A stretch of 64,000 bases of DNA from Buchnera aphidicola (Meitanaphis elongallis) (GCA_039830015.1 CP140033.1:558001-622000), one strand, 5' to 3'. Shown: positions 41,417-51,153, counted from the first letter of the stretch. Notes: generated by a model from the sequence alone, not told the origin. Program-made: numbers and translations.

Positions 41417-42976
41417 TTAGTACTCTATTTTACAAGAATGTGACTCAGCGATTGCTTGTAATACAGCTCTAGCTTTATTTTTACTTTCATCTACTTCTGA
41501 TTGTGGTACAGAATCTAACACTATTCCAGCTCCTACTTGAATAGTAGCAATATTACGTTCAACATATGCAGATCGAATTACAATACACATATCCAATAAA
41601 CCTGAAGCGGTAAAATATCCTATGGATCCTCCATAACTACCTCTCTTTTCTTTTTCTACATCAGCAATTAACTCCATAGCTCGAACTTTTGGAGCACCAC
41701 TTAATGTTCCCATGTTCATACATGCTTGATATGCATGAAACACATCTAAATTAGATTTTAATTTTCCTACTACTCTAGAAACTAAATGCATAACATGAGA
41801 ATATCGATCTACTCGCGTCAAATCAGCTACATAACGAGTGCCAGGATCGCAAATTTTTGCTAAATCATTACGAGCTAAATCTACTAACATTAAATGTTCA
41901 GCAAGTTCTTTATGGTTCATTCTCATTTCCAATTCTATTCTACTATCTAAATCTAAATCTAATGATCCATCCATACTTCTTCCTCTAGGTCTTGTTCCTG
42001 CAATAGGATAAATTTCAATTTGTCTAGATGAAACATCATATTTTAAAGCGCTTTCTGGAGAAGCTCCAAATAAAGTAAAATATGCATCTTGCATAAAAAA
42101 CATATAAGGACTAGGATTATTTTTTTTTAAAACATCATAGGCTGCTAATGAATCAATACAAGGTAAATAAAATCGTCTAGAAGGAACAACTTGAAAAATT
42201 TCTCCCATTAATATCAATTTCTGCATATTTTTAATAATTTTACTATATTCTTGATCTGTTTTATTACAAGTTAATATCATTTTCTCAAATATAATTGGAT
42301 TTAGCGAACTCAAAGACCGAGATAACTGTTTCTTTAAATCTAATAATCTAGATTGTAATCTATTTTTTTCAAATATATCTGAAGAAAATAAACTAGCTTG
42401 TATGTAGCAAGATTGTTTTTTATGATCTAACACCAATAATATTTCAGCTAAATAAAAACAAAAATCAGGACAAGATTGAGTCGTCTTAAGTTTTGGCAAG
42501 TTTTCGAAACTAGACACTAAATCATATGCAAATAAACCTCCAAAAAACATAGATTTAGAAGTAGTATTATTTTTAACACTCTTTATTAGTAATCGTATTG
42601 AATCAAATATAGATAATACGTACAATTTTTTATCTTCATCTATATTTACAGGAATAGGAGGAAATTCAATTTTCAAACAATTTTCATAAGAAAATATTTT
42701 TATGTTTTTTGGTAATAAAGACTTAAAGATAGGCAATAAACTTTTTCCATTTTTTGTCAATGCTTCTAATACAACAGTTCGATTTAGTGCTGAAATTCGT
42801 AATGCAGAATCTATAATCATCATACTTTCTAAATTACGTCTTTTATCTATCTCGGCTGTTTCTAAAAGTAATGTATTATTTTTATTACGACAAATATGAT
42901 GAAAAATGACTGTTGGATTAGGTTGATAGAAAGCGTTAACTTTCAAAATATCCATTTTTTTAAAACATTCATTCAT
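41417..42976 (-). CDS. trpE: Anthranilate synthase component I
   Basis: The 519 residues (E. coli 520) make anthranilate from chorismate. The catalytic part has [69 protein letters not shown] and [13 protein letters not shown]. In the tryptophan-binding N-terminal part LLLETAEID replaces the E. coli LLLESADID, so position 40 is Thr rather than Ser; [10 protein letters not shown] and [10 protein letters not shown] are kept. It lies in the chromosome between zapB and fpr, divergent from fpr; no trp leader peptide is seen. Confidence 0.97.
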   Translation of the reverse strand: MNECFKKMDILKVNAFYQPNPTVIFHHICRNKNNTLLLETAEIDKRRNLESMMIIDSALRISALNRTVVLEALTKNGKSLLPIFKSLLPKNIKIFSYENCLKIEFPPIPVNIDEDKKLYVLSIFDSIRLLIKSVKNNTTSKSMFFGGLFAYDLVSSFENLPKLKTTQSCPDFCFYLAEILLVLDHKKQSCYIQASLFSSDIFEKNRLQSRLLDLKKQLSRSLSSLNPIIFEKMILTCNKTDQEYSKIIKNMQKLILMGEIFQVVPSRRFYLPCIDSLAAYDVLKKNNPSPYMFFMQDAYFTLFGASPESALKYDVSSRQIEIYPIAGTRPRGRSMDGSLDLDLDSRIELEMRMNHKELAEHLMLVDLARNDLAKICDPGTRYVADLTRVDRYSHVMHLVSRVVGKLKSNLDVFHAYQACMNMGTLSGAPKVRAMELIADVEKEKRGSYGGSIGYFTASGLLDMCIVIRSAYVERNIATIQVGAGIVLDSVPQSEVDESKNKARAVLQAIAESHSCKIEY

Positions 42977-43378
42977 TTTATCTTATTCCAAATTTTACTA
43001 TATTCATATTAAATTCAAAAAATAAAAATATTACATTTTGATTATATTGTATTAACATAGTAGTTTTTTGTTATTCATATAACAAATTATCATACATATT
43101 ATTTGCATACAATAAATTCAATAAATTTAATATTGTACCAACTTCAAAATCTATGTATTTTATGCTTTAATTATAAACTAAAAAAATTAATTATTTATAT
43201 AACAACGTTAAACCAGTATGAAACATACAAATGTCAATACATTATCAAAAAACTAAAAAGTATGTTACTTTATTAAAAACTATATAATATTTATTTTTCC
43301 TTCAAAATATAATAATTTTTAAAATTAATATACTAATTATTGAGAATAACATATTAAAATACTAAAAGGACATCTAAT
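42977..43378. other. Divergent spacer between trpE and fpr
   Basis: About 400 AT-rich bases. On the minus strand a TTGACA near 43236 is followed by a small palindrome (GTATG, three bases, CATAC), but no convincing -10 sits at the right distance. An AAGGA precedes fpr. No TrpR-box-like palindrome or attenuator is visible. Confidence 0.4.
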
Positions 43379-44128
43379 ATGAACGATTGGACCATAGCAA
43401 AAATAATAAAAATTAAAAAATGGAAAAACAATTTATTTAGTATAATCATGCATGCATCTATAAATTCTTTTATTCCAGGACAATTTTCTAAATTATCCTA
43501 TACTAAAAAAAACGGGAAAACAATTCAAAGAGCATACTCATATGTTAATGCTCCAAACAACAAAAATTTAGAATTCTACATAATACTTATACCACAAGGA
43601 AAATTAACTCCAAAACTATATAACTTATCACATATAAACAAAATTATGATCAAAAAAACAGCATCAGGATTTTTTACTTTAAATGAAATTCCATGTTGCA
43701 AAAATCTATGGATGTTTGCTACTGGAACAGGAATTGGTCCTTATCTTTCCATATTACAAAGCAAAGATCATACTGAAAAATTCGAAAATATTATACTTGT
43801 ACATGCCGTTCGATATTATAATGATCTGACATATTTACCTTTAATGAAAGATTTACAAGAACAATATAATGGAAAATTACATATACAAACAATTGTTAGT
43901 AGAGAAATAACTAATTCTTCTATACACGGTAGAATTCCTAAATTATTAGAAAACAATATATTAGAAAAAAAATTAGGTTTTAATATTCATAAAGATACAT
44001 GTCATATCATGCTATGTGGAAACCCAGAAATGATAAAAGATACAAAATACTTTCTTATAAATAATAAAAACATGAAAAAACACTTTCGAAATAAACCTGG
44101 TCATATTACTAGCGAAAATTACTGGTAA
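43379..44128 (+). CDS. fpr: Ferredoxin/flavodoxin NADP reductase
   Basis: The 249-residue protein (E. coli 248) passes electrons between NADPH and flavodoxin or ferredoxin. It shows the FAD motif QRAYSYVNAPN, the NADP loop FATGTGIGPYLSIL, LVHAVRY, LCGNPEMIKDT and the family C-terminus ITSENYW. AAGGA lies eight bases before the ATG. It probably supports Fe-S and radical-SAM enzymes. Confidence 0.97.
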   Translation: MNDWTIAKIIKIKKWKNNLFSIIMHASINSFIPGQFSKLSYTKKNGKTIQRAYSYVNAPNNKNLEFYIILIPQGKLTPKLYNLSHINKIMIKKTASGFFTLNEIPCCKNLWMFATGTGIGPYLSILQSKDHTEKFENIILVHAVRYYNDLTYLPLMKDLQEQYNGKLHIQTIVSREITNSSIHGRIPKLLENNILEKKLGFNIHKDTCHIMLCGNPEMIKDTKYFLINNKNMKKHFRNKPGHITSENYW

Positions 44129-44491
44129 AATATACTTAAAATTTAAAATACGTTCTATGAAATAAAATTTCTATCAATATTGTTTTATATACAATCAGTA
44201 TTTTAGAAAAAATTTAATTCAATAATATTTTAAGAAAGAAAATTTTTCTTATTAAAAACTTTATTTTAAATTTTTAAAATTAATACTGTTTGTATTTGTT
44301 ATATATATTTATTTTTTTAAAGTTTATTATTTTAATAAACTAACACACTTTTTATAAAAACATTATCTCATCGTACTTGACTTATAAACATCTTACAATA
44401 GTTAAATATTATATAATAATAGTATTTATCTCATGCAAAAATATTGTAATATATCAATTTTATTAAATTAACTTATTGAGTACATACAAAA
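44129..44491. other. Spacer between fpr and coaD
   Basis: About 360 AT-rich bases with no readable gene. Inverted A/T tracts after fpr near 44250-44340 could act in termination, but none is strong. Confidence 0.35.
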
Positions 44492-44976
44492 ATGATAGTG
44501 AAAGCAATATATCCAGGAACGTTTGATCCTATTACATATGGTCACTTAAGCGTTATATCTAAAGCAACAAAAGTGTTTAATTTTATTGTAATTGCAATTT
44601 TTGACAACCAAAAAAAAAACCATTATTAAATATTAAAGAACGCATAAAATTAGTACAAGAAACAACTAAATCATTCAAAACTATTAAAAAAATTATTCAT
44701 TTTAACGATTTATTAATTCATGTCGCTAAATCCGAAAATATAAGCTATATAATTAGAGGTATAAGAACATCTTTAGATTGCCAATATGAATTGAATATGT
44801 TTAACATAAATAATAAGTTATACCCGATATTAGAACATGTTATATTTTTTTCATCTCCAAAATATTCTTATATTTCATCATCTTTAATAAAAGAAATAGT
44901 AAAATATGGAGGAAATATAGATAATTACGTCCCAAAATTAGTACAACTTACTTTACTAAAAAAATATAAAAAATAA
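44492..44976 (+). pseudogene. coaD: Phosphopantetheine adenylyltransferase, frameshifted at an A10 run (possibly rescued)
   Basis: Frame one starts MIVKAIYPGTFDPITYGHLSVISKATKVF, the nucleotidyltransferase start with the TYGH motif, and stops after 45 codons at a run of ten A (44610-44619). With one extra A the next frame continues KPLLNIKERIKLVQET, the conserved IIRGIRTSLDCQYE segment and YISSSLIKEIVKYGG to the stop at 44976. The restored protein is 161 residues (E. coli 159). CoaD makes dephospho-CoA, an essential step, so slippage is favoured over inactivity. Some conserved residues are altered (NMFNINNKL where E. coli has QLAHMNRHL). Confidence 0.88.
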
Positions 44977-45075
44977 AAACTATTATGAACGCAATTTATT
45001 TCTATTATGTTAATCATCTCATTACATTAATTGTTCAAAATTAATACACAACAATTACATCAGCTAGATAAATAA

Positions 45076-45108
45076 TGAAGTATATAAACAAAATATTTAT
45101 ATACTTCA
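45076..45108. terminator. Bidirectional hairpin between coaD and the orphan gene
   Basis: 13-bp perfect arms (45076-45088 and 45096-45108) with a 7-base loop between convergent genes, about 100 bases after the coaD stop. Confidence 0.65.
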
Positions 45109-45191
45109 CATATTTCATAACATATTAATAAAACATCAAACCATATATATTAACAATAATTATTATAAACTATTTAATAAATTCGTTAATT

Positions 45192-46379
45192 TTACATTAA
45201 AAAATATGCATATTCTATAGTTGGATTTTTATCTTTAGATAAAATCATTGATGCTTGTATTCCAAATAAATCGTATGTATTACCATCTGTTGCTTTATAA
45301 CTTGAATCTAATCTTGATTTACTAGTAGCAATAAGCTGAAATCTACCATCATTTAACTCATCTACTACATAAGAAGCATTAACATCTTTCAACTTTAAAT
45401 TAGCTAATTCTGGACGTTTAGAAAATAATTCAACATATGGTTGAGCGAACAAATTCTGATTCGAATATGAAGAAATTAATTGTCGTGATTCTAAATTTGG
45501 TAATACATGTTCAAAATCATTTAACATATCTTCTGGAGAATTTTTAGAAATTCGTTCCCCATTAACTTGCAATACAGAATGTTCACCTTCAAAAAGAAAA
45601 TTATTATCTAATTTTAAACTTTGTCTTAATTCATTAAAGTGATCTTGAAATTTTTTACCTGAAGGAACTTTAGAACTATCTGTATCTATTTTACTTAAAG
45701 CGTACCAATAAGGTTTTTTTAAATCCTTATTTTGAACTTGTTCATCAGTATGAACAGAATTATCTACTACTGGTATACTATTAGATTGAATTTCAGCATT
45801 ATTATTTGAACTCGAACCAAACCAATTGTTATAACAATCAGTCACAGTAGATACTACACTTTTTCCAACATCAATAGAAGAATCAAATATAGATCCCCCT
45901 ACATCTTTTACAAATTTAACCGTTGTATTAAAAGCTTGTTCCCCAGTATCATATATCGATGCACAAGTATCTGATGTTGTATATAAAATTGAATCAAAAA
46001 AGTTCGCAATAGGAGTAAAATTAAATTGCAACATTTCTGGAACAGTAAAATCCGGTGTTATATCTTTTATAAAACTGTACATAGGAATAAAATATGTAGA
46101 AAAACCTTTTAATCGATCTGTTTTATTCGAATCTTCTTCTGTTGACGAATAATCATTTATCATAGAAGCATCCATTGGGAACTCTATAATTTGACCATTA
46201 GAAAAATCAGAATATGCAACACTTGGATGATCTTGGTAAGAAGATAACTGCACCATATCATTTAATTTAGGAAAAACTTCAATAGTGTTTTTGTTTGTAC
46301 TTTTTGAAACATCTTGAGGGTTTATGTTTTTATTCACATCTATAGGTTGTATATTATCTACAACTGACATTGATGACAT
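45192..46379 (-). CDS. Unrecognised 395-residue protein with 11-residue repeats
   Basis: I do not recognise this protein; it may correspond to one of the Buchnera-specific orphans, which I cannot confirm. It has no signal peptide and no true transmembrane helix. Residues 1-90 are polar and rich in Ser, Asn and Asp. Residues 141-184 form four 11-residue units (starting SIYD, TTVK, SIFD, SVVS) that would make an amphipathic helix. Residues 190-215 are a low-complexity linker. Residues 225-395 look like a folded domain with strands at the end (NDGRFQLIATSKSRL, YDLFGIQASMIL). Its full open frame in a decaying genome implies selection. It lies between coaD and pitA, with a long leader. Confidence 0.8.
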   Translation of the reverse strand: MSSMSVVDNIQPIDVNKNINPQDVSKSTNKNTIEVFPKLNDMVQLSSYQDHPSVAYSDFSNGQIIEFPMDASMINDYSSTEEDSNKTDRLKGFSTYFIPMYSFIKDITPDFTVPEMLQFNFTPIANFFDSILYTTSDTCASIYDTGEQAFNTTVKFVKDVGGSIFDSSIDVGKSVVSTVTDCYNNWFGSSSNNNAEIQSNSIPVVDNSVHTDEQVQNKDLKKPYWYALSKIDTDSSKVPSGKKFQDHFNELRQSLKLDNNFLFEGEHSVLQVNGERISKNSPEDMLNDFEHVLPNLESRQLISSYSNQNLFAQPYVELFSKRPELANLKLKDVNASYVVDELNDGRFQLIATSKSRLDSSYKATDGNTYDLFGIQASMILSKDKNPTIEYAYFLM

Positions 46380-47232
46380 AATATTACGTCCTCTATTTTT
46401 CTATTAGTTCTTTTTACTTCAATTTAATTTTTTAGTCAAGTTTTGTATTACATTTTATTTAAAATATTTAAAAATATGAATAAATCAACTACTTTACAAA
46501 TACTCACTTTTTAAAAATATACTTAAAATAAAAAATTAAATTAACCTAGTTAATCATTATTTAAAAATTACATTTTCAAATAATGAATACGCTTTACATC
46601 TACATCTATATTAACCTAATTAATAACTTTTTACACTATTAATCAAGAACAAAATTATCTTAAGTAATACTTATAACACTTTATCAAAATAATAAGTTGT
46701 ATGTTAATCTAAACATTTTTACAAAAATTTTTAAAAACTTTACCTATAACATTAATATTCATAACATTTATTGATTATATTAAAATAACATTTCATTAAT
46801 TCATAAAATATCTAATTTTATTTAAGAATATTTTATAATATAAACATTTACTTTAATATAATGTATTTAATATTATTATGCTTATAGCAATATTAAAAGA
46901 TATAATAATTTTAAAAATTTTTGTTAATTACATTTATTAAACTTTTATCTCAAAGTAATTGTTGTAATGTAAATAAAATCATTAATGCTATTTATACTAT
47001 GAAATAAATATTTAAAAAATAGATTTCATTAAATTAAAAATTTTAAAAAATCAATTCTTAAAATATAAAACATTTTATAATACATTATTATACAATATCA
47101 TAGTAATCAAATAATATATATGTGTTTTTTAAAGTTTAATAATTATACATTCTTATATGAACACAATTTAAAAAATCATTTAACATTAAATAACAACATA
47201 TGTTCTTAAAAACTTTCTAATTCACTAAAAAA
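46380..47232. other. 850-base spacer upstream of the orphan gene
   Basis: Gene-free between pitA and the orphan. It holds a hairpin at 46554-46586 (14-bp arms with one G-U on the minus strand) and two near-identical near-palindromes at 46540 and 46610. The orphan promoter should lie here. Confidence 0.5.
46540..46624. repeat. Two near-palindromic repeats upstream of the orphan gene
   Basis: ATTAACCTAGTTAAT at 46540-46554 and ATTAACCTAATTAAT at 46610-46624 differ at one base and lie 70 bases apart, flanking a stem-loop. They are about 160 and 230 bases before the orphan start and resemble paired operators. Confidence 0.5.
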
Positions 47233-48723
47233 TCAATAAATCAATTTCAAACTAATCCAGTATAAACTACCTGACAATATAATAGAAACAGGAAAAGTTA
47301 ATATCCAAGCAATAACTATATTCTTTATAGTACGCGTTTGTATTCCATCTCCATTAACTAAAATAGCACCAGCAATAGAAGAGGAAACAATATGAGTTGT
47401 TGATACAGGAATTCCAGTATAACTAGCTGTACCTATAGAAGCAGCTGCTGTTAATTGAGAAGATATAGCTTGTGCATACGTTATATCTTTATTTCCAATC
47501 TTTTCTCCAAACGTTATTGCTATCCTTCTCCATCCTATCATAGAACCAATAGACAATGACAATGCTACCAACATTATAATCCATATAGGTGCATATTCAA
47601 TAGTACATGACAAGTTCTTTTTTAAATTATTTAAAAAATGCTTTTCATTAGATGTAATCATAGAATGCTGATTAATAATTTCTATAAATTCAGTAACATA
47701 CAATAACGATCTACGCAATTCACAACGTTGATGAACATTCAAATCTTTGTAACTAAATACATTTTTTAATAATTCTTGTATACTATGAAAAATATTTAAT
47801 AATCTTTTATCAAAAAATTTAGGAGAAAACATTAATTTTGTATTAACTGTATGAGTTGCAAATATATTTATACTATCTTTTAAATTTGATTTATTATTTT
47901 TATAATATTTTTCTAAATGAGAAATAGACTGTTTAGTTTGATTAATGTCATATTGTGATGCATTTAAATTTACAAAGTATTCAGATGGGAAAATACACAC
48001 TAAAACTAACATAATCAATCCAATTCCTTTTTGACCATCATTTGCACCATGTGAATAACTAACCCCTATAGAAGACAAAATTAATATAATTCTTACTAAA
48101 TATGGAGGATAAATGTTTTCACTATATTTTTCATAAATCTTCGGAGTGGTATTAATACAATAACCTTCTTTACTAACTTTCCAAAAACATTTTAATACAT
48201 AAACCAAAATACCTGCAATAATTAAACCTAATATTGGAGAAATAATCAAAGACAATAGTACGTTCAATAGCTTATTAAAATTTAACGCATCAATTATAGA
48301 ACAATGATTGCATATAGCATATGCAATATCAATTCCAACAATAGCACCAATTAACGTATGAGAACTAGAAGTAGGAAGATAAAAAAACCACGTACATAAA
48401 TTCCATAATATAGCAGAAAATAATATAGAAAAAATAGCTTTTAGACCATAAATCGAATTAATATTAAGTAATAAATCAATTGAAATAAGATGTACAATTG
48501 CATAAGCTACACTTAATCCTCCAAATACTACTCCTAAAAAATTAAATATTCCAGAAGTTACAACGGCTAATTCTGAACTCAAAGCATGAGTATAAATTAC
48601 AGTAGCTATAGAATTTGCAGAATCATGAAAACCATTGATTATTTCATATGACAAAACTATCGAAAAAGCAAGAACAATTAATAAAACACTATTATAGCTA
48701 AAATAAGAAAACAGATATGACAT
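47233..48723 (-). CDS. pitA: Low-affinity inorganic phosphate transporter PitA
   Basis: The 496-residue inner-membrane protein (E. coli 499) has about ten hydrophobic helices and both family repeats: NGFHDSANSIATVIYT near the N-terminus and SYSHGANDGQKGIGLIMLVL in the middle, plus GWRRIAITFGEKIG and GIPVSTTHIVSSSIAG. It carries metal phosphate in with protons. A 9-bp hairpin ends one base before its ATG, which could limit translation. Confidence 0.97.
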   Translation of the reverse strand: MSYLFSYFSYNSVLLIVLAFSIVLSYEIINGFHDSANSIATVIYTHALSSELAVVTSGIFNFLGVVFGGLSVAYAIVHLISIDLLLNINSIYGLKAIFSILFSAILWNLCTWFFYLPTSSSHTLIGAIVGIDIAYAICNHCSIIDALNFNKLLNVLLSLIISPILGLIIAGILVYVLKCFWKVSKEGYCINTTPKIYEKYSENIYPPYLVRIILILSSIGVSYSHGANDGQKGIGLIMLVLVCIFPSEYFVNLNASQYDINQTKQSISHLEKYYKNNKSNLKDSINIFATHTVNTKLMFSPKFFDKRLLNIFHSIQELLKNVFSYKDLNVHQRCELRRSLLYVTEFIEIINQHSMITSNEKHFLNNLKKNLSCTIEYAPIWIIMLVALSLSIGSMIGWRRIAITFGEKIGNKDITYAQAISSQLTAAASIGTASYTGIPVSTTHIVSSSIAGAILVNGDGIQTRTIKNIVIAWILTFPVSIILSGSLYWISLKLIY

Positions 48724-48724
48724 A

Positions 48725-48745
48725 ATCTTTAAACCATTTAAAGAT
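48725..48745 (-). promoter_or_regulatory. Hairpin abutting the pitA start codon
   Basis: Perfect 9-bp arms (48725-48733 and 48737-48745) with a 3-base loop; on the message it ends one base before the ATG and covers the only purine-rich ribosome-binding candidate. Confidence 0.5.
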
Positions 48746-48910
48746 ATAAATTTAATTTATTATCTGCGATAAAATTAGATAGAGAAAGATATAATACATA
48801 AAATTATAATAAATATTCATATTTATTATGATAGTTCAATTATTAATTAGCAATTTAATTCAAATCGTCATAAAATTCTATAAAATGAATTGTAAAAATT
48901 ATAAATAAAA

Positions 48911-48959
48911 TAAAACGAAAATTAAATAAATTTTAGAAGTTTATTTAACTTTCGTTTTA
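48911..48959 (-). terminator. Terminator hairpin overlapping the ynfM stop codon
   Basis: 20-base arms (48911-48930 and 48940-48959) pair fully in the minus-strand RNA with a single G-U, around a 9-base loop. The upstream arm includes the last codons and the TAA of ynfM. Confidence 0.75.
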
Positions 48960-50227
48960 TAATGCATATTGTTTAATTGTAATGCTAATATCATCCCAAT
49001 AAATAAAATAAAAGTAACAAAAATAGAGATACCCATCCATTTTCCCACTGTCCAAACAACACCACCTATTGTACCTAAAATACTAGATCCTAAGTAATAT
49101 GAAAATAAATAGATAGATGAAGTATAACCTCGATTGTTCTTAACTTGTTGACCTACCCATGTACTAGTGACTGAATGCGCTGCAAAAAAACCAGCTGCAA
49201 ATAAAAGTAAACCTAAAAAAATTAAAACTATTTCATTACATTGAGAAATGAAAAGACCAAAAATCATTATAGTTAAAGACGATATTAGCATAATGCTTTT
49301 TCCATATTTCTCAATAAGCATACCTGCTTTAGGAGAACTATATACACCAATCAAATAAACGATTGACAATATACCTATAATTTTTTGACTCAAAAAAAAT
49401 GGATCTAATAATAATCTATATCCAATATAATTAAACAACGTAACAAAACTACCCATTAATAAAAATCCCATTACAAATAATTTAGACAAAACAGGATGTT
49501 TCCACTGTGACAAAAAATAAACAAAATTCTTCCGAGGATGCAAAGAAACAGAACGAAAATTTCTTGAATGAGGTAACAAAAATACAAACAATATTGAAAA
49601 AATAAGTGCTAAAATACTAATCCATTCTAATGCCCATTGCCATGAAAAATTTTCTGCTAATATACTGCTAAGAAATCTACCAAAGAATCCACCAATAGTA
49701 TTTCCACTAATATATAATCCCATAGAAAATGATAGAGTATCAGGATGTATTTCTTCGCTAAGATACGTCATGGCTACTGCTGCAACACCACTTAACGCTA
49801 ACCCTGTAAGCGCTCTCATAAATATAACACTTTCCCAACTACTCATTTTTGAACAAAAGAAAGTAAAAAAAGCTGCTAATATTAAAGAAATAGACATAAC
49901 TTTTTTTCTCCCTATTCTATCCGACAAAGGACCTGTAAATAACATTCCTATTGCCATCATAGCAGTTGAAGAAGATAAAGATAAACTACTTTCTGCAGGA
50001 CTTAAAGAGAAATGTTTTGATAATAATAACAAAATAGGTTGAACACAATACAAAATAGAAAATGTTGCAAAACCTGCTAAAAATAAAGCAATTGTTACTG
50101 CTATGAACTGTCTTGTACCTTTTTCTATATACTTACTACAATTTTTATTTTTTTCTTTTAACAAATTTTTATGATAATGGATATGACATTGATTTTTTAA
50201 AACTAATTTTTTATTCAGAAAATTCAA
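48941..50227 (-). CDS. ynfM: Major facilitator transporter YnfM
   Basis: The 428-residue inner-membrane protein has twelve predicted helices and matches E. coli YnfM closely: FATFSILYCVQPILLLLS, FTGPLSDRIGRKKVM (the MFS loop 2-3 motif), TYLSEEIHPDTLSFSMGLYISGN, FLLMGSFVTLFNYIGYRL and LFSYYLGSSILGT. Substrate is unknown; E. coli YnfM is an inner-membrane transporter of the arabinose-efflux-like group. The start appears to be TTG at 50227, with a strong AGGAG six bases upstream. It is one of very few transporters in such genomes and may serve exchange with the host. Confidence 0.93.
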   Translation of the reverse strand: MNFLNKKLVLKNQCHIHYHKNLLKEKNKNCSKYIEKGTRQFIAVTIALFLAGFATFSILYCVQPILLLLSKHFSLSPAESSLSLSSSTAMMAIGMLFTGPLSDRIGRKKVMSISLILAAFFTFFCSKMSSWESVIFMRALTGLALSGVAAVAMTYLSEEIHPDTLSFSMGLYISGNTIGGFFGRFLSSILAENFSWQWALEWISILALIFSILFVFLLPHSRNFRSVSLHPRKNFVYFLSQWKHPVLSKLFVMGFLLMGSFVTLFNYIGYRLLLDPFFLSQKIIGILSIVYLIGVYSSPKAGMLIEKYGKSIMLISSLTIMIFGLFISQCNEIVLIFLGLLLFAAGFFAAHSVTSTWVGQQVKNNRGYTSSIYLFSYYLGSSILGTIGGVVWTVGKWMGISIFVTFILFIGMILALQLNNMHYKTKVK

Positions 50228-50307
50228 AATATACTCCTGTTACAAAAATGAAACAATCTTTAATTAAAATATTAAAATATGTTCAACATTATAAATATTT
50301 TAAAACA

Positions 50308-51153
50308 CTATACATAAAAATATCCATCATAAATATGCGTAGCTGAACCTATCATATACAAATTTTCTGCATTTCCATTCCAATGAACTGTTAATTGTCC
50401 ACCTAACAAATCAACCTGAACTTCATTAGATAATATATTTTCTTTAATACCTACTGCAACAGCAGCACAAGCACCACTTCCACATGATCGAGTCTCTCCC
50501 ACTCCTCTTTCATAAACTCGAAGAAAAATACGCGTAGTAGATATAATTTCCATAAATCCAACATTAACTCCTTCAGGAAATAATTTATGAATACTTAAAA
50601 TAGATCCTATTTCCTTTACTGGATAACATTTAATATTATTTTCTATTACAATACAATGAGGATTACCCATTGAAACAATATGATATTTTATAACTTTTCC
50701 TGATATGAGCATAGAATAATACCTTTGAATGCTATAATCTAAATAAGGAACATATTGTGGGTCAAAACAAGGAACACCCATATTTACACAAACTTCTTTA
50801 TCACTTAATATGTGCAATACTATTGTTCTATTTCTAGTACTAATACAAATGACTTTCTTTTTAGTAAGTTTTTTTAACATTAAAAATAAAGCTAAACATC
50901 GAGCACCATTTCCACATTGTGATACTTCAGTACCACTCGCATTAAAAATACGATAGTTGAAATCAATATCTTCTTTTTTCGTTGATTCTAATAATAACAA
51001 CTGATCAAAACCAATGCCTGTATGCCGATGAGATAATTTTTGTATCATTTCAGGTTTAAGGAAAAAATCACCTTTTATATTATTTAAAACTATAAAATCA
51101 TTTTCTAAACCATGCATTTTAGAAAAACTTATTTTTCTTTTTTTAATTAACAT
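50308..51153 (-). CDS. dapF: Diaminopimelate epimerase
   Basis: The 281-residue enzyme (E. coli 274) makes meso-diaminopimelate for lysine and peptidoglycan. Both catalytic cysteines are present, in SQCGNGARC and RSCGSGACAAVAVG, with GNPHCIVIE and FPEGVNVGFMEI. Its N-terminus reads KMHGLENDF where the family normally has HGLGNDF, replacing a near-invariant Gly with Glu next to an active-site Asn. It is divergent from cyaY, as in E. coli. Confidence 0.95.
   Translation of the reverse strand: MLIKKRKISFSKMHGLENDFIVLNNIKGDFFLKPEMIQKLSHRHTGIGFDQLLLLESTKKEDIDFNYRIFNASGTEVSQCGNGARCLALFLMLKKLTKKKVICISTRNRTIVLHILSDKEVCVNMGVPCFDPQYVPYLDYSIQRYYSMLISGKVIKYHIVSMGNPHCIVIENNIKCYPVKEIGSILSIHKLFPEGVNVGFMEIISTTRIFLRVYERGVGETRSCGSGACAAVAVGIKENILSNEVQVDLLGGQLTVHWNGNAENLYMIGSATHIYDGYFYV

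Noticed and set aside
44791..44976. A separate 61-residue protein at the end of coaD
   Set aside because: The residues continue the CoaD alignment directly, so this is the second half of the frameshifted coaD rather than its own gene.
46540..46554. A TrpR-like operator upstream of the orphan gene
   Set aside because: The CTAGTTAA core recalls the trp operator, but the second half-site is missing, no trp gene is adjacent, and such genomes generally lack trpR.
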